In this document: piece by piece, positions 1 through 5,271 of the stretch
How the letters are laid out: every line of letters begins with the position of its first letter
Position numbering within the stretch: the stretch's first letter is position 1
Source of the DNA: Lachnospiraceae bacterium UBA1778
Lineage (GTDB): Bacteria; Bacillota; Clostridia; Lachnospirales; Lachnospiraceae
Assembly: GCA_002315255.1 (NCBI GenBank)
Contig: DCGM01000048.1
Span: forward strand, 1-10,329
Length of the DNA: 10,329 nt
Direction of reading: 5' to 3'
Position numbers and translations under genes: made by a program
The notes under the pieces: model-generated
Databases searched by the model: none
The model's input: only the letters and a program-made list of their open reading frames with translations
What the model was told of the DNA's origin: nothing

Positions 1-213
1 TTCTGACAGGAAGGAAGAAATCTGCCCCTCGACCTGATAGATCGAATCGACATAATCCTGAACCTGGATCGCCGCAAAACGTTCTGCACCGGTATAAGGA
101 CCGGTTCCACTATAACCGGGCTCGTCTTCTCCCGCAGGAGTACAAGCGCTGAAGGAGAAAAGGATTGCGGCTGTCAGAAGAAGCGCAAAAGTTTTTCTCA
201 GAAATTTCTTCAT
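1..213 (-). CDS. Lipoprotein, N-terminal part only; possible OadG-type decarboxylase gamma subunit
   Basis: Seventy-one codons are visible before the gene leaves the left edge. The N-terminus is a classic lipoprotein signal: basic MKKFLRK, a hydrophobic stretch (about residues 8-20) and a lipobox FSAC with the acylated Cys at 24. A Gly/Pro/Asp-rich tether (TPAGEDEPGY) follows, then a more structured segment beginning about residue 43 (AERFAAIQVQDYVDSIYQ). The start is ATG with AAGGGG about 6 nt upstream, and it lies only 12 nt after the carboxyltransferase stop, so the two are almost certainly co-transcribed. In related Clostridia a carboxyltransferase of this type is often followed by a lipoprotein-like OadG small membrane subunit, so that role is inferred from position. 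The visible part contains nothing diagnostic, and the C-terminal transmembrane helix that would support OadG lies outside the window. Confidence 0.8.
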   Translation of the reverse strand, partial: MKKFLRKTFALLLTAAILFSFSACTPAGEDEPGYSGTGPYTGAERFAAIQVQDYVDSIYQVEGQISSFLSE

Positions 214-225
214 ATTATCCCCTTC

Positions 226-1590
226 TTACTTCGTTCCGTGCTTTTTGAAAGGAGCATCCACGCGCTTCTGGAAAAGCATTTCCAGGGCAACCAGGATTTC
301 TTTCCGGAGCGAGGTCATATTGACCAAACGGTCGACATAGCCGCGGCGTGCGGAAGCGAGCGCCGTCTGCTTCTCATTGAACTTCTCTTCGACAGCCTTT
401 AAGTCTTCGCCGCCGATGATCTTCGCTGCCAATGCGCCGTCCATCATGCCGATTTCAGCATTTTCAAGCGCAAGAACGACGTCAGCGCCGATCGCCTTCG
501 AGTTCATCATAAGGTAAGAGGTCGCATAGCCCTTCAGGACTACATTGATCTTCGGAACGGAAGCGTTTGCAAATGCATAGACGAGACGTGCCGCAGCCTT
601 CGCAATATGCTTCTCATTATATAAAGTAGCTTCAAAGCCTTCGATATTCGTAAGGGTCAGAACCGGAATTTCAAATGCGTCGCAGAAGTTGACGAACTCA
701 GCTGCCTTATCGCACGCGTCTGCGCAGATATAGGTTTCTGCATTCGCAATAACGCCGACCGTGATTCCGTCTAAACGGATAAATCCGGTCTTCACGCAGG
801 TTCCGTAATTCGCTTTCGTTTCGACGAACTTATAGCCGTCAGCGATCACCTTGATGATCGATTCTGCATCGGTAACATTCTCAAGTTCGGAAGTCAGGCG
901 GTTCAGATCATCCGTCGATTCGACGATCGCGCTGCCTTCATTGTTTTCCGGAAGGAACGAAAGAAGTTCACGGACAGCTGCCATGATCTCTTCCTGAGAG
1001 CCGAAGCCGTCTACGAGGCCGGTATTGCAAGCCTGGAATTCAGCGTTCGCGCTGTCGCACTTTTCGGTCGAGTTTCCAGCCAGCGTATTCGGCGCGTTTA
1101 CAAAAAGACGGCCGTTTTCTTCCATATAGACAAAATCAGACATGCCGCAAAGGACAGCCATTCCGCCGCCGCAGTTTCCGAAAACGACGGAAATCTGGGG
1201 AACGATGCCTGAAGCCTGCGTCTTCAGTTCATACAGACGTCCAAATCCCTGCAATGCGTCTACAGATTCCTGCAGACGGATGCCGGAACAATCCAGAAGC
1301 CCAACTACCGGGGCACCCATCTTCATTGCCATCTCATACACATGAGCGATTTTCTCTGCATGCATTTCACCCAGAGAGCCGTTTAAAACTGCTGCATCCT
1401 GGCTGTAGAGATAAACCAGTTTTTCTCCGACGGTCGCGTAACCTGTGATGACGCCGTCGCCGGAAGAAGCCCAGTCTTCATTCACGAAATCCGTGGAGCG
1501 CTGAGCGACCGAAGCTCCGAGTTCTACGAAGCTGTCAGGATCGACCAGAGCCTGGATCCGTTCCAAAGCCTGTCTGTTTTTTGTATCCAT
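226..1590 (-). CDS. Biotin-dependent carboxyltransferase subunit (acyl-CoA carboxylase beta / MmdA family)
   Basis: Crotonase-fold carboxyltransferase of 454 residues that moves a carboxyl group between biotin and an acyl-CoA, probably as the soluble subunit of a Na+-pumping decarboxylase. The N-terminal half carries GLLDCSGIRLQESVDALQGF (97-116) and the glycine-rich oxyanion segment GNCGGGMAVLCGMSDF (138-153). The C-terminal half carries GFIRLDGITVGVIAN (269-283), SDKAARF-like DKAAEFVNFCDAFEIPVLTL (294-313), and NSKAIGAD (363-370) with AEIGMMDG (378-385). The protein is shorter than typical MmdA proteins (about 510 residues). The usual Gly-Gly-Ala or Gly-Ser-Ala of the second oxyanion loop is replaced by YATSY (355-359). 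The start is ATG behind GGAGGATAAA. Substrate (methylmalonyl-, malonyl- or glutaconyl-CoA) cannot be read from the sequence. The tightly linked lipoprotein downstream supports a membrane decarboxylase over a soluble acetyl-CoA carboxylase. Confidence 0.9.
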   Translation of the reverse strand: MDTKNRQALERIQALVDPDSFVELGASVAQRSTDFVNEDWASSGDGVITGYATVGEKLVYLYSQDAAVLNGSLGEMHAEKIAHVYEMAMKMGAPVVGLLDCSGIRLQESVDALQGFGRLYELKTQASGIVPQISVVFGNCGGGMAVLCGMSDFVYMEENGRLFVNAPNTLAGNSTEKCDSANAEFQACNTGLVDGFGSQEEIMAAVRELLSFLPENNEGSAIVESTDDLNRLTSELENVTDAESIIKVIADGYKFVETKANYGTCVKTGFIRLDGITVGVIANAETYICADACDKAAEFVNFCDAFEIPVLTLTNIEGFEATLYNEKHIAKAAARLVYAFANASVPKINVVLKGYATSYLMMNSKAIGADVVLALENAEIGMMDGALAAKIIGGEDLKAVEEKFNEKQTALASARRGYVDRLVNMTSLRKEILVALEMLFQKRVDAPFKKHGTK

Positions 1591-1659
1591 TTTATCCTCC
1601 GATCCGCATATAAATGCCTAAACAAACAAGAGATTATCCAAATTATCCCTTGTACTCGT

Positions 1660-1688
1660 ATTTTAACCTAATTGCAAGAAAAAAGCAA
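1660..1688 (-). promoter_or_regulatory. Sigma-A-type promoter of the carboxyltransferase operon
   Basis: Read on the minus strand, TTGCTT (1683-1688) is followed by a 17-nt spacer and TAAAAT (1660-1665). The -10 matches consensus at 5 of 6 positions; the -35 is weak. It leaves a leader of roughly 60 nt before the ATG at 1590. AT-rich DNA upstream of the -35 could act as an UP element. Confidence 0.55.
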
Positions 1689-1790
1689 TAAAATATGGAT
1701 AAATATTTCACAAAGTTATGGACAAATCAAAACAGATTTTGGGCTTCGTTCATAAGTTTTTCGGCAAAGTCCTGATATTGTTCAGATTTC

Positions 1791-1827
1791 AAAGAAAAAG
1801 AAAAGACCGGAAATTGCTTCCGGTCTT
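1791..1827 (-). terminator. Intrinsic terminator of the deacetylase pair
   Basis: A perfect 10-bp stem AAGACCGGAA (1803-1812) / TTCCGGTCTT (1818-1827) has a 5-nt loop. On the minus strand it is followed by the U-rich run TTCTTTTTCTTT (1791-1802). It lies about 120 nt beyond the stop at 1947, after the repeat array. Read on the plus strand it has no U tract. Confidence 0.85.
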
Positions 1828-1861
1828 CTCGATATTCTTTATAATTCTATAAGAACTATTC

Positions 1862-1949
1862 GGTTTTAATATCCTTTTTATTTATGGTTTTAATATCCTT
1901 TTTTATTTACGGTTTATTATATCCTGTTTTTTATCCTGTTTTTTATTTA
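1862..1949 (-). repeat. AT-rich imperfect tandem repeat starting at the deacetylase stop codon
   Basis: On the plus strand there are two near-identical units of 24 and 25 nt (1862-1885 and 1886-1910, each beginning GGTTTTAATATCC). A diverged third unit starts at 1911 and contains an internal perfect duplication of ATCCTGTTTTTT (1921-1932 and 1933-1944). On the minus strand every unit starts with GGAT followed by TAA-rich sequence, matching the gene's own end GAT-TAA-ATAAAAAA. The array therefore looks like serial copies of the gene's last codon, stop codon and first bases of the 3' UTR. Confidence 0.85.
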
Positions 1950-2924
1950 ATCCAGCTGCTTTAGCACATACCCTTCCTGCACACAGTAATCGATGAGGTC
2001 CGGCAGGATTTCCGGAACGACGCTGTTCACGAGGTGGAACGAATAGACCGCGCCCGGATGAAGGCCGTTCTCGAGGCTCCGTAAAATAGAGTCCGCATCG
2101 AGCGGATCCGTCGTGTCATCGGTGATATTGATGCTGCCGAAACAGACCTCATAGCCCATCTTCGTCATCAGCGCTACAGACGCCTCCGACCACATATCCT
2201 CATTAAAGCTGTACTTCTGCATCGTATATTGATAAGTACGGATCATATAATCGTGCAGGTTTCTGGCGTCGTTCATCTGGTCCTGAAGACTGCGCTGAAC
2301 GATTCCGTCGGCCGGGTCGAGATACGACCGGTTTCCAATCTCATGTCCTTCGGTAATCATCCTCCGGATGATGTCCGAGTGATTTCCTTCAAATGCGCGG
2401 GTCACAAAGAACGTGCTCTTTATGCCGGCTTCAGCCAGGATGTCAAGCACCTGCTCGATATAGGTTCCGTCTCCTTCCGCCTGGAAGATGAACGATACTT
2501 TCTTTTCATTTGCCGCGGAACAGTAGAACTTTGCAAAGAGTCCGTTCTCCTCGAAGGAGGCCGCCATCTCATTGACGACGGTGGGGCGCCCGGTTCCGTC
2601 CGGATCGCTTCCGAACAATGCGCCAACAAAGAACCGCTGCGGCGTCAGACTGTACGACTCCTCTATCGACGAAAGCTCATCGCCCGAAATGATCGAAACC
2701 TCATGTGTTTCTCGCTCGCCGAGCGCTTCAATCACCGTTTCCTTCGGCGCAATGCTCTCCGTCTCCGATGTTTCTGTATGCGGAAGCGTTTCGTCCGGTA
2801 GAGCGTTCAGCGACACAATGCCGACTGCAACAAAGCCCGATAAAGCGACCGCAGCCGTGCCGATCATGATAGACTTGATCAGCAGAAAAGAACGGCTTGA
2901 TTTTGAATTCTTGTTCTTTCCCAT
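1947..2924 (-). CDS. Membrane-anchored NodB-fold protein, probable catalytically dead polysaccharide deacetylase paralogue
   Basis: Protein of 325 residues: a short basic tail, one transmembrane segment (about 12-38), a Ser/Thr/Glu-rich linker, then a NodB-like domain (about 140-325) facing outside. It aligns along its length with the upstream gene product: KVSFIFQAEG (142-151) with KVIYLTFDEG, GHEIGNRSYLD (193-203) with GHVIGNHTCRH, and GAVYSFHLVN (291-300) with GSIYLLHAVS. The catalytic Asp is Ala149, the two metal-ligand His are Arg199 and Asp203, and the motif-3 Arg is Ser239; only the late His297 is kept. Hydrolysis of N-acetyl groups by the usual metal mechanism is therefore unlikely. 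A binding or partner role is inference. ATG 2924 was chosen over ATG 2951 because AAGGAG (2928-2933) precedes only the former, although its 3-nt spacing is short. The reading frame is intact. Confidence 0.85.
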   Translation of the reverse strand: MGKNKNSKSSRSFLLIKSIMIGTAAVALSGFVAVGIVSLNALPDETLPHTETSETESIAPKETVIEALGERETHEVSIISGDELSSIEESYSLTPQRFFVGALFGSDPDGTGRPTVVNEMAASFEENGLFAKFYCSAANEKKVSFIFQAEGDGTYIEQVLDILAEAGIKSTFFVTRAFEGNHSDIIRRMITEGHEIGNRSYLDPADGIVQRSLQDQMNDARNLHDYMIRTYQYTMQKYSFNEDMWSEASVALMTKMGYEVCFGSINITDDTTDPLDADSILRSLENGLHPGAVYSFHLVNSVVPEILPDLIDYCVQEGYVLKQLD

Positions 2925-2927
2925 AAT

Positions 2928-2933
2928 CTCCTT
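2928..2933 (-). promoter_or_regulatory. Start-deciding ribosome binding site overlapping the upstream stop codon
   Basis: AAGGAG on the minus strand overlaps the TAA (2932-2934) of the PdaA-like gene and sits 3 nt before ATG 2924. The earlier in-frame ATG (2951) lies inside the upstream gene and has no Shine-Dalgarno sequence. The overlap suggests translational coupling of the two deacetylase-family proteins. Confidence 0.65.
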
Positions 2934-4128
2934 ACCGAGCAGAAACCTCATCTACCGGGATCTGCTTAAACTCATAGCCCAATGCGCGGGCCTGGTCGAT
3001 AAAATCGCCTAAAACAGCCGTATTGCTTGCGGAAACCGCATGCAGAAGATAAATCGATCCGCAGCCCAAATGGCTTAAGCAGCGGTCCAACGTCACTTCT
3101 TCGGACGGCTGGTCATCCGTCACATAATCGCGATGCGCATAGCTCCAGAAGACGGACGTATAGCCGTAATTATCCAGCACGGCCATCAGGCGCTCCGAAG
3201 ACTCGCCCTCCGGGAACCGGAAAAGCTTCATCGTATAGCCAAACTGGTCATAAACCATCTGATGAAGCTTCGAGACGTCATCGATAAAGGACTGGATCCC
3301 GTACTCGTCCACATAGAGCGGATAACCGCCGGACGGATGCCGGCAGGTATGGTTTCCGATCACATGGCCTTCATTAATCATCCGCTCGACGTACTGCGGA
3401 TAGCCGTCTAAGAACTCTTTCGTAATAAAGAAGACCGCTTTAACGTTCTTCTCTTTCAAAGTATCGAGAATCATCGGCGTATAGCCGTATTCATAGCCTT
3501 CGTCGAAGGTCAGGTAAATCACCTTCTGCGTCGTCTTGATGCGATATAGCTGATGATATTTTCCGTATTTGTTTTCATACCAGAAGATTCCCTCGGCCAG
3601 ATTCGTTTTCGCGTCCTTTTTATCCCATTCATTGCCATAAGGAATCGAGGTGTTCGATAAGCTGGAAAGGTCGTCCCAATAATTCCGGCTGACTAATTTC
3701 CCTGCAAGCTTCTGATCTTCCTCATTCTCGGTGCGCTTCGAGGCGTTCCCGCCGGCGCTCTCCGTCAGATCGGTATCTTTTGAATCTCCCGAAGCGGAAG
3801 GATCGATATCGCCGGCCTTTTCCGTTTCATCGGTATCCGCCCACGGATCGGTCTCCTGATATTCGCTTTCGCTTTCCTTAAGCTTCGTCGGAATCGTCAT
3901 CCCCGGCTCATAAGTCGGATCCATAACGATCTCTTTCGCTTTCGACGCATTGGCCATCACGATCAGGCAGTAGATAATGATGCCGAGCGCAATGACGCCG
4001 ACCGCGGCCAGCACCGCCATCATAATGCGGCGGAGCTTCCTCTTCAGCTTTTTCTTCTTAATGCGCTCTGCTCTCAGACGCTTTTGTTCAGTTGTAAGTC
4101 CCTTCCTCGGGCGATTACCAGACGGCAT
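2932..4128 (-). CDS. PdaA-like polysaccharide (peptidoglycan) deacetylase, membrane anchored
   Basis: Protein of 398 residues: a very basic cytoplasmic tail (1-35), one transmembrane segment (about 36-58), an acidic Ser/Thr linker (about 80-145) and a C-terminal NodB domain (about 200-395). The domain resembles Bacillus PdaA, which deacetylates N-acetylmuramic acid on the way to muramic delta-lactam. Visible motifs are TFDEG (207-211, catalytic Asp209), HTCRH (260-264, two metal His), FRFPEG (303-308) and LLHAVS (361-366). The second Asp of the usual TFDDG is Glu210; PdaA itself also varies here (TFDNG). The linker and anchor are not usual for PdaA, and the promoter is housekeeping in type, so a vegetative wall-modifying role is as likely as a spore-cortex one. 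The adjacent ATG at 4131 is possible, but GAGG (4134-4137) lies 5 nt from ATG 4128 and only 2 nt from 4131. Confidence 0.9.
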   Translation of the reverse strand: MPSGNRPRKGLTTEQKRLRAERIKKKKLKRKLRRIMMAVLAAVGVIALGIIIYCLIVMANASKAKEIVMDPTYEPGMTIPTKLKESESEYQETDPWADTDETEKAGDIDPSASGDSKDTDLTESAGGNASKRTENEEDQKLAGKLVSRNYWDDLSSLSNTSIPYGNEWDKKDAKTNLAEGIFWYENKYGKYHQLYRIKTTQKVIYLTFDEGYEYGYTPMILDTLKEKNVKAVFFITKEFLDGYPQYVERMINEGHVIGNHTCRHPSGGYPLYVDEYGIQSFIDDVSKLHQMVYDQFGYTMKLFRFPEGESSERLMAVLDNYGYTSVFWSYAHRDYVTDDQPSEEVTLDRCLSHLGCGSIYLLHAVSASNTAVLGDFIDQARALGYEFKQIPVDEVSAR

Positions 4129-4164
4129 CATAACCTCACGAAATCACAAAAAAATCCAGATACT

Positions 4165-4193
4165 ATTATACGCAAAAAGCAGGGGACCGTCAA
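4165..4193 (-). promoter_or_regulatory. Strong sigma-A promoter of the deacetylase pair
   Basis: On the minus strand TTGACG (4188-4193) is followed by a 17-nt spacer and a perfect TATAAT (4165-4170). It lies about 37 nt before the ATG at 4128. It does not resemble a sigma-G or sigma-E promoter, which bears on whether the PdaA-like gene is sporulation specific. Confidence 0.85.
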
Positions 4194-4219
4194 GCGTTCC
4201 CCCGCTCTTGCGAGATATA

Positions 4220-4238
4220 AAAACCCCCTTTAGGTTTT
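4220..4238 (-). terminator. Weak hairpin, possible terminator of the J-like/TPR gene
   Basis: On the minus strand AAAACCT / GGGTTTT (one G-U pair) closes a 5-nt loop, and the run of U is part of the stem. Nearer the gene, a perfect 7-bp hairpin GGGTAAA / TTTACCC (4280-4298) has no U tract. Either could end or protect the transcript; neither is a textbook terminator. Confidence 0.35.
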
Positions 4239-4295
4239 CATCTTCTTAATAGGCCCCTTTTTCGGCAAAGCGCTGTAAAGGGTAAAGCGGTTTTA

Positions 4296-4362
4296 CCCGC
4301 ATTGATTACGTGATTTCACAGACAGGCGTTACCAGATATTGCCCGCATGGATTACGCAATTT
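4296..4362 (-). repeat. Direct repeat duplicating the stop-codon region of the J-like/TPR gene
   Basis: Plus-strand copies CCCGCATTGATTACG plus six bases (4296-4316) and CCCGCATGGATTACG plus six bases (4342-4362) match at about 18 of 21 positions with a period of 46. The second copy contains the gene's stop (TTA at 4352-4354) and its last codons. The first is an echo downstream on the minus strand, including a copy of the TAA. Confidence 0.8.
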
Positions 4363-5005
4363 TTCCGGCAACCGACACGCGTCCTCCGAAGAGGATCGAC
4401 ATGATCGACGGGCTCTGGTTCTGGCGCGCCGTCTGGCGGTCATGACGCTTTAAGCGGATTTTGATCTGCTCATCCAGCGTCTGGCAAAGACGGCGGTATT
4501 TCATGTTTTCCGGTTCTAACCCGCATGCCGTCTTCGAATCCTCCAATGCTGTGCTTAAATTTCCGAGACCGGAATGCGCCAGGGCGCGAAGGTGATACCA
4601 CTCCGCATTGCGGAACGGCGACTCCATCCGGTTCAGAATGTTAAGCGCGTCATTGCAGTTTCCAGAATTAATATAGTCGGATGCTGAACAGAATACCGGA
4701 GACATTCCTTCGGAATTCCCAGCGCCTCTATGAACGAGCTTCCCGTAGGCGGACGTAAAGTTCTCAATAATATGGCGCTGGGATTCAGCACGCCGATGTG
4801 AAGATGCCTGTGCATCTGCGCGCATTTTTTTAATCGTGTCGTACGCATGAAGGGTTTCGATCAGCTTCTGCTCCGCCAGGCGGCGGTTCGGTCCTTCCTT
4901 CATTTCTTTCCGATAACGGTCGGTTAACGTACGGAACACCTTCTTAATTTCCATGTCTTGCGCATTGGCGGATACGCCCATGTACTCATAAGGATTGTAA
5001 TTCAT
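4352..5005 (-). CDS. Small protein with HPD-less J-like N-terminus and a TPR
   Basis: Protein of 217 residues with no signal peptide or membrane segment, so probably cytoplasmic. The N-terminus NPYEYMGVSANAQDMEIKKV (4-23) matches helices I and II of a J domain, but the loop that should read HPD is RYRKEM (30-35), so stimulation of DnaK is not expected. A charged helical stretch follows (about 40-95). One clear TPR spans about 135-168 (AEWYHLRALAHSGLGN, then ALEDSKTACGLEPEN), and the tail is basic (about 180-200). ATG 5005 was chosen: GAGG lies 5 nt upstream, whereas the longer frame would need TTG 5056, which overlaps the promoter. It is monocistronic by its promoter and flanks. Related J-TPR proteins of Clostridia usually keep HPD, to my knowledge. 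Exact function is unknown; a scaffold role is inference. Confidence 0.8.
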   Translation of the reverse strand: MNYNPYEYMGVSANAQDMEIKKVFRTLTDRYRKEMKEGPNRRLAEQKLIETLHAYDTIKKMRADAQASSHRRAESQRHIIENFTSAYGKLVHRGAGNSEGMSPVFCSASDYINSGNCNDALNILNRMESPFRNAEWYHLRALAHSGLGNLSTALEDSKTACGLEPENMKYRRLCQTLDEQIKIRLKRHDRQTARQNQSPSIMSILFGGRVSVAGKIA

Positions 5006-5044
5006 AAAAACCTCATTTCTTTCATACTTCGTTCCAGTGAGTGC

Positions 5045-5073
5045 ACTATAGCACAAATCTCTTTTCTTGTGCG
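5045..5073 (-). promoter_or_regulatory. Extended -10 promoter of the J-like/TPR gene
   Basis: On the minus strand TATAGT (5045-5050) is preceded by TGC, giving an extended -10. The -35 position 17 nt away is poor (CGCACA, 5068-5073), as is common with extended -10 promoters. The distance to ATG 5005 is 39 nt. Confidence 0.5.
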
Positions 5074-5086
5074 GAAATACACATTC

Positions 5087-5099
5087 TTTTCATTGAAAA
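5087..5099. promoter_or_regulatory. Palindrome TTTTCATTGAAAA upstream of the J-like/TPR promoter
   Basis: Perfect 6+6 inverted repeat around a single T, about 14 bp upstream of the -35 position. Size and place suit an operator or activator site, but no known regulator is recognised. AT-rich palindromes of this size can also arise by chance. Confidence 0.3.
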
Positions 5100-5132
5100 T
5101 GCTGCTCGAAAACACAACAAAACAAAGTGTTT

Positions 5133-5156
5133 TTTAACATACTGGAAAATGTTAAA
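5133..5156. promoter_or_regulatory. Inverted repeat TTTAACAT-N8-ATGTTAAA
   Basis: Perfect 8-bp arms (5133-5140 and 5149-5156) with an 8-nt spacer, between the J-like/TPR promoter and the terminator of the next gene. Its right arm abuts the terminator stem and doubles as its U-rich tail on the minus strand. It could be an operator or part of the termination structure. Confidence 0.35.
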
Positions 5157-5183
5157 TCAGCCCGGAAGCGTGTTCCGGGCTGA
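5149..5183 (-). terminator. Terminator of the pfkA-methyltransferase-transglycosylase unit
   Basis: A perfect 11-bp stem TCAGCCCGGAA (5157-5167) / TTCCGGGCTGA (5173-5183) has a 5-nt loop. On the minus strand it is followed by TTTAACATTTT, a broken U tract. It lies about 90 nt beyond the stop at 5272. Confidence 0.7.
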
Positions 5184-5271
5184 TAAAAAATGAGTTTAAT
5201 CTGGGGATTTTTTGAATGATCTGTTACAAAAATATTACAAACACAAGGGTATAATTCCGAGCCTTTGGACC

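Larger units (their letters stand above)
1591..1946. other. Gene-poor stretch of 356 nt between two minus-strand units
   Basis: Going left to right this holds the carboxyltransferase leader and promoter (to 1688), about 100 nt with no firm feature, a terminator (1791-1827), a weak TTCTTATA/TATAAAGAA hairpin (about 1836-1856) and the tandem repeat that abuts the deacetylase stop (1862-1949). Open frames of about 40 codons exist on both strands over 1718-1852, but neither has a convincing start and ribosome binding site, so no gene is called. Confidence 0.7.

Noticed and set aside
1718..1852. Plus-strand 44-codon frame beginning MDKSKQILGF
   Set aside because: No ribosome binding site or promoter, and it runs through the terminator stem of the minus-strand unit; hydrophobic composition follows from AT-rich sequence.
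1862..1949. CRISPR-like array
   Set aside because: Units are AT-rich, contiguous and without unique spacers; this is a simple tandem repeat.
2229..2801. Plus-strand open frame of 190 codons opposite the deacetylase-like gene
   Set aside because: Antisense shadow in a codon-biased gene; composition rich in Arg, Cys and His, with no start signals. The minus-strand frame has clear domain similarity to its neighbour.
4280..4300. Alternative hairpins GGGTAAA/TTTACCC and GCGG/CCGC as a regulatory switch
   Set aside because: They are mutually exclusive, but they lie at the end of a gene with no downstream gene on that transcript to regulate, so a switch is unsupported.
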